Shown here one piece after another: positions 43,835 through 52,832 of a DNA stretch of 64,000 bases. The stretch comes from Allomuricauda sp. (GTDB lineage Bacteria; Bacteroidota; Bacteroidia; Flavobacteriales; Flavobacteriaceae). The stretch lies in contig RHLF01000001.1 of NCBI GenBank assembly GCA_003712125.1, forward strand, positions 930,001-994,000, written 5' to 3'. Each line of letters starts with the position of its first letter. Position 1 is the stretch's first letter. Made by a program: the position numbers and the translations under genes. The notes below the pieces were generated by a model. It was not told the DNA's origin, made no database searches, and worked only from the letters and a program-made list of their open reading frames with translations.

Positions 43835-45175
43835 TTAAGGGTTTTGTAGCAATGGCTTGAACTTGTTTCTGAACTTGACGATCAAAGCACCTCCTCGTAT
43901 GGCCATCCAAACTATAAAGGCGATCCAAATGGCATAAAATCCCCATCCAAGGGCCTTGCCGATATAAAGCGTTGGCAAAAAACCTAGAAAGGTCGCTGAT
44001 AACAATACGTTTCGCAAGTACTTCATTTCACCAAGCCCCTTAAAAAGGCCATCAAAAACAAAGGCTAAAGTATTCATGGGCAGTCCGAGGATGACAATAA
44101 AGAAAACGCCATAAAATGTTTCCAATACTATGGTTTCGTTTGAGAATAGCCTGCCCAATGGGAAATAAAAAGCAAATCCCAACACCATTAAGACAAGGCT
44201 GACCAATAAACCGTAGGTGATGATCTTTCGGGCAAGTTTCCAAAGGCCGTGGTAGTCTTTTGCGCCCAATAATCGACCTCCCATACTGTTACCGGCAGCT
44301 CCATAGCCATCAATAAAAAATGCAGCAAATAGCCATAGATTGATTGCGATGGTATGTGCCCCTATATACCGGTCTCCAAGCGCCGTGGCTTCTCGAACAG
44401 CAATAATCAGTGCTACATTCAAGGATACGGCGCGCACAAAAAGATTCAAACTCATTACAATCAACCGCTTTAATTCCTTATTTAGGGGCAGCTTTAATGT
44501 AAGGCTGATATCGGCCTTGACTTTAAGGAGAAAAAACACCAAAATGGCCATCACAGCTTGTGAAATAAGACTGGCCCATGCGGCTCCCTCTAGATACATT
44601 GCCGGAACATATCCTTCAATGCCATAAACCAAAATAAAATCCAAAACAATGTTGAGACCGGCTCCGATTATCGCCACCAACATCGGGTAGTAGGTGTTTT
44701 GAAGTCCCCTGAAAATTCCAAAAACGGCAAAGGTAAACAAGGTCAAAGGGAAGCCCCATACACGGATCGAATAATAACGAACGCAGTAATCCAAGATTTT
44801 GCCTGTTGCCTCGAACATTCTAAATATATCTTCAACGACAAAAATGGTCGACCCTAAGATCAAAAAGCTCAACAAAAGATTCAAAAAAATCGCCTGGGCG
44901 GGCAGATTGGATACTTCATGAAGTTTGCCGGCACCCAAATATTGCGAAATGATGGCTGATATAGCGCTTCGGGTCTGTCCCAATACCCATATGAGCATCG
45001 AAAGGAACGACCCTACAATACCTGCGGCGGCCAAAGATTCTAAACCATCAACAGGAATGTTTCCCACAATGGCGGTGTCGGTAATTGACAATATGGGTTC
45101 GGCAATGCCAGAAATTGTGGCTGGTATCGCCAAACGATTGATATTTTTGAAAGTAACGGCAGTTCGTGCAATCAT
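43835..45175 (-). CDS. MATE-family multidrug/Na+ efflux transporter
   Basis: A 446-residue membrane protein with about 12 TM helices. The start AIPATISGIAEPILSITDTAIVG and the second-half repeat (IDGYGAAGNSMGGRLLGAKDY) are typical of the MATE/DinF fold. Such proteins export cationic drugs in exchange for Na+ or H+. It starts at the base following the GNAT gene stop, so it is the second gene of a GNAT-MATE pair. Confidence 0.92.
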   Translation of the reverse strand: MIARTAVTFKNINRLAIPATISGIAEPILSITDTAIVGNIPVDGLESLAAAGIVGSFLSMLIWVLGQTRSAISAIISQYLGAGKLHEVSNLPAQAIFLNLLLSFLILGSTIFVVEDIFRMFEATGKILDYCVRYYSIRVWGFPLTLFTFAVFGIFRGLQNTYYPMLVAIIGAGLNIVLDFILVYGIEGYVPAMYLEGAAWASLISQAVMAILVFFLLKVKADISLTLKLPLNKELKRLIVMSLNLFVRAVSLNVALIIAVREATALGDRYIGAHTIAINLWLFAAFFIDGYGAAGNSMGGRLLGAKDYHGLWKLARKIITYGLLVSLVLMVLGFAFYFPLGRLFSNETIVLETFYGVFFIVILGLPMNTLAFVFDGLFKGLGEMKYLRNVLLSATFLGFLPTLYIGKALGWGFYAIWIAFIVWMAIRGGALIVKFRNKFKPLLQNP

Positions 45176-45676
45176 CTATAGGACCAATTCATAGCAATAA
45201 AAAGGATGCTGACTTTGTTCAGGGAAATGTACATTTCCCAATTTTTTGTAACCTCGAGCTTCATAAAACTTTTGGTTGCGATTATTTTGGGAGAAGGTAT
45301 CCAACCGAACGGAAGCGCAGCTGTTTTTTTGGGCCCAGCTTTCCGCAAAATCCATCAATTGTTGTGCATATCCCCTGCCTTGGTAATTGGGATGCACACA
45401 AAGACGGTGAATATAAATATGGTTGCTGTTGGGGGTAAGCCAATCTACAGTTTGGTATTCCTCATCCATTAAGGTTGAAATCGTAATCGAACCAATTATA
45501 TCCTCATTCAAGGTCAGCACATATAGTTCCTTTCTTGCATGGTCTTCTTGAAAGGCCTCCAAAGAAGGGTAGTGCTCGTTCCATTGATATATCCCTTGGT
45601 CTTCCATAGCCTTCGTACATGCCTTTGTAATCAACAGAATATGGGCGATTTCCGATATCTTTGCATGTCGAATCAT
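45176..45676 (-). CDS. GNAT-family N-acetyltransferase
   Basis: A 166-residue acetyltransferase. The acetyl-CoA pyrophosphate loop is visible in VHPNYQGRGYAQQLMDFAE (Q-x-x-G-x-G/A pattern, about residues 98-115), followed by a C-terminal NQKFYEARGYKKLG motif. It moves an acetyl group to an amine, small molecule or protein terminus. It stops exactly at the base before the MATE start, so the two are co-transcribed; the pairing with a drug exporter is suggestive but not specific. Confidence 0.87.
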   Translation of the reverse strand: MIRHAKISEIAHILLITKACTKAMEDQGIYQWNEHYPSLEAFQEDHARKELYVLTLNEDIIGSITISTLMDEEYQTVDWLTPNSNHIYIHRLCVHPNYQGRGYAQQLMDFAESWAQKNSCASVRLDTFSQNNRNQKFYEARGYKKLGNVHFPEQSQHPFYCYELVL

Positions 45677-45729
45677 AAGATTAGGCGATTAAAATTGTAA
45701 ATTTAGAGTATAATCTCAACTATTGGTCT

Positions 45730-46527
45730 ATGAACAACATACTCGTTCCCATTGGGACTGCTCCTGATTGTAAAGAGACGCTAAAATATGCTGTCGATTT
45801 TGCTTCGGACTTTGGCTCCAAAGTTTATATAATGGATGTCTTTATGGTAAGCTCCGGAGCAGCAAGTTTGGCCAACGTTGAGCAAAAGGTGGCCCAAAAT
45901 AGTGTTGAGCGAATCAAAGAAATCATCGCTGAGATTGACACCAAAAATGTTGAAATCAATATCGCCACCTATAATGGGGATATTATTGATGGTATTGGTG
46001 ACCTCAAAAAGGAGTTGGATATCGATTTGATTATTATTGCTCCGAGAAGCAATGACGTCAATGAAGAATATTATTTGGGGAATACTACGGGAAGAATTAT
46101 CAAGCAAACCAATATACCAACACTCATTGTGCCCAAAGGAACCGAACACAAAACAATAACGACCATTTTAACGGCCTTCAAATCGGGTATTTTGAAAAAA
46201 AACAAAGTGCTGCGCCCCTTAGTTTCGATTGTCAACAAATATGGTTCAGAAGTAAATTTGCTTCTTGTCAAAACCCCCGGGTATTCTGAAGATGACCTCA
46301 AAGTAAACACCTCGTTGCTTGATTTGAGCAAGGGGATGACCATTTCGGAGAACCCCACTACTTATTTGGGAGTATTGGAGCATTTTCAAGAGCAACACCC
46401 AGATATGCTGTGCGTGTTTAGAAGAAAGAGAGGATTTTTCAAGAAGCTTTGGGAGAAGAGTACCATTCTGAAATCTGAGTTTTATGCGCCCGTACCCGTG
46501 TTGGTATTAAGCGTTAAAAAAGACTAG
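45730..46527 (+). CDS. Universal stress protein (two-domain)
   Basis: A 265-residue protein of two tandem USP-type domains. The first begins MNNILVPIGTAPDCKETLKYAVDFA and ends near the ATP-binding-like GRIIKQTNIPTLIVP; the second begins near residue 138 (KTITTILTAFKSG) and ends in FYAPVPVLVLSVKK. The second domain lacks a clear GxxGS-type ATP motif. It is divergent from the GNAT gene and ends 56 bp before tRNA-Ala. Confidence 0.87.
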   Translation: MNNILVPIGTAPDCKETLKYAVDFASDFGSKVYIMDVFMVSSGAASLANVEQKVAQNSVERIKEIIAEIDTKNVEINIATYNGDIIDGIGDLKKELDIDLIIIAPRSNDVNEEYYLGNTTGRIIKQTNIPTLIVPKGTEHKTITTILTAFKSGILKKNKVLRPLVSIVNKYGSEVNLLLVKTPGYSEDDLKVNTSLLDLSKGMTISENPTTYLGVLEHFQEQHPDMLCVFRRKRGFFKKLWEKSTILKSEFYAPVPVLVLSVKKD

Positions 46528-46540
46528 ATAGCCAATCTGA

Positions 46541-46559
46541 TTTTGAAACTAGTTCAAAA
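46541..46559. promoter_or_regulatory. Palindrome upstream of tRNA-Ala
   Basis: TTTTGAA (46541-46547) and TTCAAAA (46553-46559) are a perfect inverted repeat around ACTAG, ending 24 bases before the tRNA 5' end. The stem has only one G-C pair, so it is unlikely to terminate transcription. It may be a protein site, or chance in AT-rich DNA. Confidence 0.25.
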
Positions 46560-46583
46560 AATACTTCCTTTGTTGCCCATTTT

Positions 46584-46657
46584 GGGGGATTAGCTCAGTT
46601 GGCTAGAGCGCTTGCCTGGCAGGCAAGAGGCCACCGGTTCGAATCCGGTATTCTCCA
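46584..46657 (+). tRNA. tRNA-Ala(GGC)
   Basis: Seventy-four bases fold into a full cloverleaf: acceptor GGGGGAT with ATTCTCC, D-arm GCTC/GAGC, anticodon stem CTTGC/GCAAG with loop CTGGCAG (anticodon GGC), a five-base variable region, and T-arm ACCGG-TTCGAAT-CCGGT. The G3-U70 pair, the identity mark of alanine tRNA, is present. The discriminator is A and the CCA end is not encoded. It is followed by a terminator at 46661. Confidence 0.96.
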
Positions 46658-46660
46658 CAA

Positions 46661-46682
46661 AGCCGTCTTTTGACGGCTTTTT
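46661..46682 (+). terminator. Intrinsic terminator of tRNA-Ala
   Basis: AGCCGTC (46661-46667) pairs with GACGGCT (46672-46678) around TTTT, followed by a T run. It starts 4 bases after the tRNA and ends 12 bases before the start codon of the SDR gene. Confidence 0.9.
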
Positions 46683-46694
46683 AATTTTATAGCG

Positions 46695-47405
46695 ATGAAC
46701 TTGAAGGGTAAAACAGCCTATATCACAGGTGGCAGCAAGGGAATTGGGCTAGGGGTGGCCGAAAGCTTGTTACAAGAAGGGATGAAAGTTGCCATTAGCG
46801 GCAGAAACCATACAGCATTGGAGGTTGCCGGGAAATTGCTGGCCAAAGGGGATGACGTATTATTGATACCATCAGACGTCACAAAATTTGAAGATGAGCA
46901 AAATGCCGTTGCCCAAGTAATAAAGAAGTGGGGCAAATTGGATGTAGTTTTGGCCAATGCGGGCGTTGGGCATTTTGCCCCGGTTGACGAATTAACGGTG
47001 AATGATTGGAACCAAATGATCGAAACCAATTTAAGCGGGGCCTTTTTTACCTTAAAAGCGTCTATAGAAGCATTAAAAAAGACAAAAGGTTACTTTATGA
47101 CCTTGGCCAGTTTGGCCGGAACCAATTTTTTTGCAGGTGGCGCAGGATATAATGCCTCAAAATTCGGAGTTGTTGGTTTTACTCAGGCAGCCATGCTTGA
47201 TTTGCGCCGGTACGATATAAAGGCCACTACAATTATGCCTGGTTCTGTAGCCACCCATTTTAATGGCAATGAACCCTCAATGAAGGATTCATGGAAAATT
47301 CAACCCGAGGATATCGGAAAATTGGTGGTTGATTTGTTGGCAATGCACCCGAGAACGCTACCGAGCAAAGTTGAGGTTCGCCCTACCAGGCCAGATTTGA
47401 AATAA
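46695..47405 (+). CDS. Short-chain dehydrogenase/reductase
   Basis: A 236-residue SDR-family oxidoreductase. The cofactor motif TGGSKGIGLG (about 11-20), NAGVG near residue 88, Ser139 (TLASLAG), and the catalytic Tyr152 and Lys156 (GYNASKFG) are all present. It is of the classical 3-oxoacyl-ACP-reductase-like length, but the substrate is unknown. It starts 12 bp after the tRNA terminator and converges with the addB-like gene, 1 bp away. Confidence 0.88.
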   Translation: MNLKGKTAYITGGSKGIGLGVAESLLQEGMKVAISGRNHTALEVAGKLLAKGDDVLLIPSDVTKFEDEQNAVAQVIKKWGKLDVVLANAGVGHFAPVDELTVNDWNQMIETNLSGAFFTLKASIEALKKTKGYFMTLASLAGTNFFAGGAGYNASKFGVVGFTQAAMLDLRRYDIKATTIMPGSVATHFNGNEPSMKDSWKIQPEDIGKLVVDLLAMHPRTLPSKVEVRPTRPDLK

Positions 47406-47406
47406 A

Positions 47407-50100
47407 TCAATCGCCAACATCAATAAAGGGAATATCAGGATTAAGAATTTCTTCGATTAACTTGATTAATCCAAGTTTGAAGCGTTCTAAATGATCCATG
47501 GATAGTTGGGCACTCCTATCCACTTTTAAGGTAAGCAGACCTTTGTTGAGTTGCTTTATGGGCAAGATTGCGGCTTGATCGGGCAAACGGGATTCTTTAT
47601 TCGCATAAAGAAAGGCATAGCAGAGCAACTGAAATGCTTTGTCGTATTTTTTATTTGTGTATAGGTCATCAAATTGACTCAGATTTAAACCACTGTTCTC
47701 AACTGAACCGGTTTTGTAGTCAATGAGCCTCAGCTGTCCGTCAAGTTCATCTATCCTATCCAATTTTCCTTTTAGCAGAACGCTTGTTCCATCACCTAGC
47801 TTCAGTGTAAAGCTTAACTTTTGTTCCAACCCGATAATTTTTAGGGTGCTGCGTTTTGAGAGAGCTTTATCAAAGGCCAATACAGATTTAATGTACTTGT
47901 AAACTACTTGAAAAACAATAAGGTTCTTTCCCTTTAGTATGGCATTTTTAGAATAGTAATTCTCAAATTCCGAAAAAATGATCGTTTCAAGGTTGGTCTC
48001 GACCGATTCGATAGCTTGTGGTGCTACAATTTTTCCAACAAATGGTTCATAAATCTTTTCAAGACTGTCGTGGATAATGCTCCCCATTACATTATAAGCT
48101 ACATCTTCGTCAACATTTTCAGGGGTTTCAATACCAAGAACGTATTGTTTATAAAACTCAAAGGGGTTTCTTATGTATTTGCTCAATGAGCTTGGTGAAA
48201 GTCCTTTTGATGCTATTAATTTTAATTGTTCCAGAAGAAGTTCGGTCTTTTCTATCTTTCTTACAGACGCTTTATTGGAAGTAATTTTTGGCGAAGCAAA
48301 GTTGTGCTGAACAAAAGGTTGAATCTGTTGGTGCGTTGCCAATTGGCGGATGAACCTACTTGGCTCTCCACCCTTGAGTACATCGGGTTCGGTATTATAG
48401 ATTAAGTGAACCTTTTCTGCCCGTTGCAGCAATCGATAAAAATGATAGGTGTAAACGGCATCTTTCTCTTTTATGGTGGGCAATCCAAACTCAGACTTTA
48501 TGTCAAAGGGAATGAAAGAGTTGTATGATTTGCCAGTAGGAAGCACCCCTTCATTGACCGAGGTCATGATCACGGTGTCGAAATCAAGTGATCGTGTTTC
48601 CAATAGCCCCATTATTTGAAGCCCCTCATTCGGATCTCCTCTAAATGCAATCGTCTTTTCTCGTAGCAACCCATCCATCAATGCTTCTATATCTTTAAAC
48701 CCAAGTTTTTGAGTCAAGTGATTTAAACTGGAACTAAGTTGGCTAAGTGCTGAAACCATTAAGGTGCAACTTTCAATTTCAATTTCATTGGATTGTAGTT
48801 GTTTGCTTTTGGTCAAGAACGAAAAAAGAGCACTAAAACTTTCAAGTTCTTTAGTGACACTTTGTGGCTCGTTAATTATTGTACTCAAGATTTCTTGGGA
48901 TTGTATGAACCTTTGAAGCTTATTTCTAGCGATGTAGACATCGTTTTTTTGTCTAATTTCTTTGTCAAAGGATACAATGTCCTCTTCTTCAACAAGACAC
49001 GAAAGGACAGGATTACCTAAAAAGGATTGTACTTCTTTATAATAATAACCGGTTTCCTTTTTTGTTTGCCTAAGCTCTAGAATGGATCTCAGAAATGCAT
49101 AGGAATGGGTTCTTTTGATGGGATACCCCATGGTTATATTCACTTTTACACCCAATTCAGGAATAGCATGTAAAATAGCGGGCAATAAGGTTTCATCGGA
49201 AAGCACCAAAGCCACGGGACCTTGTTCAAAATCGATGGCACGCAAGAGTTCACTTACGTATTTGGCCTGAGAGCTATTCTTGGGAACCCCAGTAATTTTA
49301 ATGGTTTTGTTTTTTAAGAACTCATTTTCAGAGAATTGTTTCTGTTTCGAACGGTGATGGGAAAAAAAGGAAAGGTTTTGCCTCATAAAATAGCCGGCAC
49401 TGTGTTGTTTGTCCTCAATGAACATAGTATCCAGGTCCCAATAGGCCTTACTATTTGGAAGTGTTAGCAGCTTGTCTATGATTGTCTTTTCAGCCTTGTT
49501 CAATGCATTCAGCCCAATCACTTTGAAACTGAATTCCGAATGTTTTTGAACGAAGGTATCGATGTTCTTAACGGCATGGCGATAAAGCATTCCTTGATAA
49601 CCCAATCCCAATTCAGACAATGACCTGTTCGCCTCACTATAGAGCTTGCCAAGATTTTTTATAAACCGGGTGTATTCAGAAATAAGTAATGTAGGTTTGG
49701 CGTCAGGGGTCCAGTTTTTAATGGAAGATACTGCGGTTAAATAATTGAATATTTTTTCTGGTGGTAACAGGTACCTATCTATTTCATTAAAGTCGCTCAG
49801 CACACTACTAGCCCAACCGGCAAAACCAGAATACGGTTCCTGTTGGGTTGGATTGATTTTGCAATAGCTTTCAAAGAGTCTCAATTGGAGTTCCAATGGT
49901 TCACATAAAGACAAACCGGAAACCTTGGCAACAAAGTCTTCAATCGAATAAAACTTAGGGCTAAAAACAGGGGTTTTTATTTCTTGTGCAAGAAGTTTTT
50001 TAAACTCCCTAATCGAACGATTGGAGGGCAGTATGAGAACTATTTTTTCCCAATCTGGGGCATCGGTATTAAGATCGCTGATTACCTCTTTTAAAAACAT
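47407..50100 (-). CDS. PD-(D/E)XK nuclease, AddB-like helicase/nuclease subunit
   Basis: An 897-residue protein that matches the AddB side of AddAB-type recombination nucleases. The N-terminal part is helicase-like, without a clear Walker A (VLILPSNRSIREFKKLLA). The C-terminal nuclease domain runs from SPSSLSKYIRNPFEFYKQYV (about residue 645) through GKLDRIDELDG to LIDYKTGS, the PD-(D/E)XK core. The four-cysteine Fe-S cluster of Bacillus AddB is not seen. It should process double-strand breaks with the AddA-like helicase at 52833-55928. Its start is 4 bases after the terminator T run of the ompA-like gene. Confidence 0.85.
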   Translation of the reverse strand: MFLKEVISDLNTDAPDWEKIVLILPSNRSIREFKKLLAQEIKTPVFSPKFYSIEDFVAKVSGLSLCEPLELQLRLFESYCKINPTQQEPYSGFAGWASSVLSDFNEIDRYLLPPEKIFNYLTAVSSIKNWTPDAKPTLLISEYTRFIKNLGKLYSEANRSLSELGLGYQGMLYRHAVKNIDTFVQKHSEFSFKVIGLNALNKAEKTIIDKLLTLPNSKAYWDLDTMFIEDKQHSAGYFMRQNLSFFSHHRSKQKQFSENEFLKNKTIKITGVPKNSSQAKYVSELLRAIDFEQGPVALVLSDETLLPAILHAIPELGVKVNITMGYPIKRTHSYAFLRSILELRQTKKETGYYYKEVQSFLGNPVLSCLVEEEDIVSFDKEIRQKNDVYIARNKLQRFIQSQEILSTIINEPQSVTKELESFSALFSFLTKSKQLQSNEIEIESCTLMVSALSQLSSSLNHLTQKLGFKDIEALMDGLLREKTIAFRGDPNEGLQIMGLLETRSLDFDTVIMTSVNEGVLPTGKSYNSFIPFDIKSEFGLPTIKEKDAVYTYHFYRLLQRAEKVHLIYNTEPDVLKGGEPSRFIRQLATHQQIQPFVQHNFASPKITSNKASVRKIEKTELLLEQLKLIASKGLSPSSLSKYIRNPFEFYKQYVLGIETPENVDEDVAYNVMGSIIHDSLEKIYEPFVGKIVAPQAIESVETNLETIIFSEFENYYSKNAILKGKNLIVFQVVYKYIKSVLAFDKALSKRSTLKIIGLEQKLSFTLKLGDGTSVLLKGKLDRIDELDGQLRLIDYKTGSVENSGLNLSQFDDLYTNKKYDKAFQLLCYAFLYANKESRLPDQAAILPIKQLNKGLLTLKVDRSAQLSMDHLERFKLGLIKLIEEILNPDIPFIDVGD

Positions 50101-50103
50101 AGC

Positions 50104-50137
50104 AAAGAAAAAGCCCTGACAAATTTGTCAGGGCTTT
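50104..50137 (-). terminator. Intrinsic terminator after the ompA-like gene
   Basis: AAAGCCCTGACAAA (50110-50123) and TTTGTCAGGGCTTT (50124-50137) are perfectly complementary, with a T run on the minus strand (50112-50104). It lies 28-55 bases after the ompA-like stop and ends 4 bases before the addB-like start codon. Confidence 0.85.
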
Positions 50138-50164
50138 AATATAAGAAGTGTATTCTACTTAAAC

Positions 50165-51523
50165 TTATTTAATCAAGTTGATTTCAACTCTTCTGTTTTG
50201 AGTTCTACCAGCTCTTGTGTTGTTGGTAGCGATTGGCTTGTCTTCACCGTAACCGATGGCAGTCAATCTATCAGCACCAATACCTTCATTTACTAAGAAG
50301 TCACGAACTGAATTAGCTCTCTTCTCAGATAGGGCCTGGTTAGTACTAGCTCTACCTACACTGTCAGTGTGTCCTTCAACAGTAAACTTAGCTGTTGGGT
50401 ATTCGTTCAAAATTCTAATGATATCAACGAATACTGATGTAGACTCAGGCTTAAGAGATGCTTTACCAGTGTCAAACAAGATAGTTCTAGCGTAATCATT
50501 CAATTGCTTCTGAACTTCTTCAGTAACTTCAGGACAACCGTTGTTTGCAACAGTTCCAGCTACCTCAGGACATTGGTCATCTTTGTCAAGTACACCATCA
50601 CCGTCAGAATCTGGCCAAGGGCATCCGTTGTTTTCTGCAGGACCAGCCTCGTTAGGACATTGGTCGTCTTTATCAGCAACACCGTCACCGTCAGCATCTG
50701 GGCATCCGCCAAGGGCAGCAAGACCAGCTTCGTTAGGACATGCATCATCTTTGTCGGCAATACCGTCGCCGTCAGCGTCAGGACATCCGTTCAGTTCTTT
50801 TAAACCAGCTTCGTTAGGACAGTCATCTTTACCGTCTTCGATACCATCACCGTCAGAATCAGGACATCCGTTGAATGCCTCAAGACCTGCAACTTCTGGA
50901 CAAGCATCATCTTTGTCGTAGATGCCGTCACCGTCAGTATCAGTACCTCCAAAACGGATGCTAAGACCTCCAAGATGTTGGAAATGCTTTACTCCGTATG
51001 TTTCGAAGGCGTGCTTATATTGTGTTTGTAATGTAACACCAAAATTATCGTTGAACCAGTAATTGAAACCTAAACCACCGTTTACAGTTCCAGCTCCAAT
51101 TTCGTCAACCCAGGTGTAACCACCACCCACTTCTACGAAGGGATCTAATTTTGCGTTTTTACGAAAGTTGTACTTAATAGTACCATCAAGTGCATAATGT
51201 GACAAATCGTCAACTGCAAGACCGCCTAATGTTTCAATTCTGTTCAATGAACCTCGGGCGCCCACAGAAAATCCATCACCGATGTATCGAGACACACCAA
51301 TGTAAGACACAGAAGGAATAATGTTCCAGTGGTCGTTGGCGTTAAAATATTCATCAAAAAGGTCACCAGTTGGATAAGCTGCACTAGCGTCGTTAGTTGG
51401 ATACACATCGATTGCGTTGACACCTACACTAACCTGCCAAGGGTTATTCTCGTCCTGAGCGTGTACGTTGCTAAGGCCAAAAACCAGTAGGGCGGCAACA
51501 ACTAATTTGCTAAGATGTTTCAT
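50165..51523 (-). CDS. OmpA-family outer-membrane protein with five thrombospondin type-3 repeats
   Basis: A 452-residue outer-membrane protein. After a signal peptide ([23 protein letters not shown]) comes an eight-strand OmpA-like beta-barrel (about 27-193), five calcium-binding TSP3 repeats (about 195-331, DxDGDGxxDxxDxC...GCP), and a C-terminal OmpA domain (about 340-452) with the peptidoglycan-binding [10 protein letters not shown] and [16 protein letters not shown] motifs. It ties the outer membrane to the cell wall. The ATG at 51523 is used; a TTG two codons earlier is possible. It has its own strong promoter and a terminator. Confidence 0.95.
   Translation of the reverse strand: MKHLSKLVVAALLVFGLSNVHAQDENNPWQVSVGVNAIDVYPTNDASAAYPTGDLFDEYFNANDHWNIIPSVSYIGVSRYIGDGFSVGARGSLNRIETLGGLAVDDLSHYALDGTIKYNFRKNAKLDPFVEVGGGYTWVDEIGAGTVNGGLGFNYWFNDNFGVTLQTQYKHAFETYGVKHFQHLGGLSIRFGGTDTDGDGIYDKDDACPEVAGLEAFNGCPDSDGDGIEDGKDDCPNEAGLKELNGCPDADGDGIADKDDACPNEAGLAALGGCPDADGDGVADKDDQCPNEAGPAENNGCPWPDSDGDGVLDKDDQCPEVAGTVANNGCPEVTEEVQKQLNDYARTILFDTGKASLKPESTSVFVDIIRILNEYPTAKFTVEGHTDSVGRASTNQALSEKRANSVRDFLVNEGIGADRLTAIGYGEDKPIATNNTRAGRTQNRRVEINLIK
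50531..50941 (-). repeat. Five in-frame TSP3 repeats inside the ompA-like gene
   Basis: Four units of 27 codons and one of 29 encode DxDGDG...GCP repeats that bind calcium in a chain. The units are not identical at the DNA level, so they look old rather than freshly duplicated. Confidence 0.9.
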
Positions 51524-51557
51524 GTTCAAAATTTTAAGTTTAAGTGTTTATCAGCTG

Positions 51558-51588
51558 CAAATGTAAGTTGTTAAAAACTATTAACAAA
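51558..51588 (-). promoter_or_regulatory. Strong Bacteroidota promoter for the ompA-like gene
   Basis: On the minus strand TTTG (51588-51585), a 19-bp spacer and TACATTTG (51565-51558) match the housekeeping consensus at both boxes. Transcription should start near 51551, about 28 bases before the start codon. Confidence 0.8.
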
Positions 51589-51636
51589 ATCAATTTCTTA
51601 TTTTTTTTGGTGCATTTCATGGAAAAAAAATGACAC

Positions 51637-52830
51637 TTAAACGATTTTTAAGGCCTCTCCCACTTCAATAAATGCTTCAATCGCCTTATCAAGATGTTCG
51701 CGTTCGTGAGCCGCTGAAAGCTGTACTCGAATACGCGCTTTCCCCTTGGGAACTACAGGATAAAAGAAGCCAATAACGTAAATGCCCTTTTCAAGAAGCA
51801 TATCGGCCATTTGCTGTGAAAGTTTGGCATCATATAACATAACCGGAACAATAGCCGAGTCTCCGTCAATAATGTCGAACCCCGCCTTTTTCATACCTTC
51901 TTTAAAATAGGTGGTGTTTTGGTGAAGCTTGTCCCGAAGAGAGGTGTCGTCTTTTAGCATCTCAAAGACTTTGATCGTTGCGCCTACAATAGCTGGTGCA
52001 AGGGAATTGGAAAACAGATAGGGTCTTGAGCGTTGGCGCAACATTTCAATGATTTCTTTTTTTCCAGTGGTATAACCTCCCATTGCCCCACCCAAGGCCT
52101 TACCCAGGGTGCCCGTGATAATATCTATTCGCGAAAGCACATCTTTTTCTTCCAAGGTGCCGCGACCCGTACTTCCTATAAAACCTGCGGCGTGACACTC
52201 ATCAATCATGACAAGCGCGTCATGTTTTTCGGCCAAATCACAAATTTCATCAAGTGGAGCCAAAAGGCCGTCCATAGAAAACACACCGTCCGTTACAATG
52301 ATTTTAAAACGCGCATTGTCCGTATTTGCTTGAACAAGTTGGCGTTCCAGATCGGCCATATCATTATTGGCATAACGGTAGCGCTTTGCCTTGCAAAGTC
52401 TGACACCGTCAATAATCGAAGCATGATTGAGAGAATCTGAGATGATAGCATCTTCCGCAGTTAATAAGGGTTCAAACACTCCCCCATTGGCATCGAATGC
52501 AGCTGCATATAATATGGTGTCTTCTGTGCCATAAAACTCCGCTATTTCCGCTTCCAGTTTTTTATGGATGTCTTGGGTACCACAAATAAAGCGTACTGAC
52601 GACATGCCAAAACCATGGGTGTCCATGGCGTCCTTGGCCGCCTTGATCACTTCGGGATGGGAAGAGAGCCCCAAATAATTATTGGCGCAAAAATTAATCA
52701 CTTCCTCACCTGTTGAAATTTTGATTATGGCATCTTGTGGAGAAGTTATGATGCGCTCTTTTTTGAAGAGCCCTGCCTGTTTAATGTTCTCTAATTCTTC
52801 TGCTAAGTGTTCTTTAATTTTACCGTACAT
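51637..52830 (-). CDS. kbl: Glycine C-acetyltransferase (2-amino-3-ketobutyrate CoA ligase)
   Basis: A 397-residue PLP enzyme that joins glycine and acetyl-CoA, or splits 2-amino-3-oxobutyrate, in threonine breakdown. The PLP lysine is Lys244 in [16 protein letters not shown], and [19 protein letters not shown] and FSNSLAP are typical of the oxamine-synthase group. The start lies 2 bp after the stop of the AddA-like gene, so kbl is likely transcribed with it. Its partner tdh (threonine dehydrogenase) is not in this window. Confidence 0.94.
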   Translation of the reverse strand: MYGKIKEHLAEELENIKQAGLFKKERIITSPQDAIIKISTGEEVINFCANNYLGLSSHPEVIKAAKDAMDTHGFGMSSVRFICGTQDIHKKLEAEIAEFYGTEDTILYAAAFDANGGVFEPLLTAEDAIISDSLNHASIIDGVRLCKAKRYRYANNDMADLERQLVQANTDNARFKIIVTDGVFSMDGLLAPLDEICDLAEKHDALVMIDECHAAGFIGSTGRGTLEEKDVLSRIDIITGTLGKALGGAMGGYTTGKKEIIEMLRQRSRPYLFSNSLAPAIVGATIKVFEMLKDDTSLRDKLHQNTTYFKEGMKKAGFDIIDGDSAIVPVMLYDAKLSQQMADMLLEKGIYVIGFFYPVVPKGKARIRVQLSAAHEREHLDKAIEAFIEVGEALKIV

Positions 52831-52832
52831 GA

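Noticed and set aside
45656-45663. A perfect -7 element TATCTTTG on the plus strand, inside the GNAT gene, as promoter of the universal stress protein gene
   Set aside because: No TTG is found at the right distance upstream (the nearest TTTG leaves a 28-bp spacer) and it overlaps the start of the divergent gene; too weak to list as a feature.
50541-50921. Plus-strand open frame with repeated ATSGxxSSLS-like units
   Set aside because: It is the reverse reading of the TSP3 repeats in the ompA-like gene; the repetition comes from those codons.
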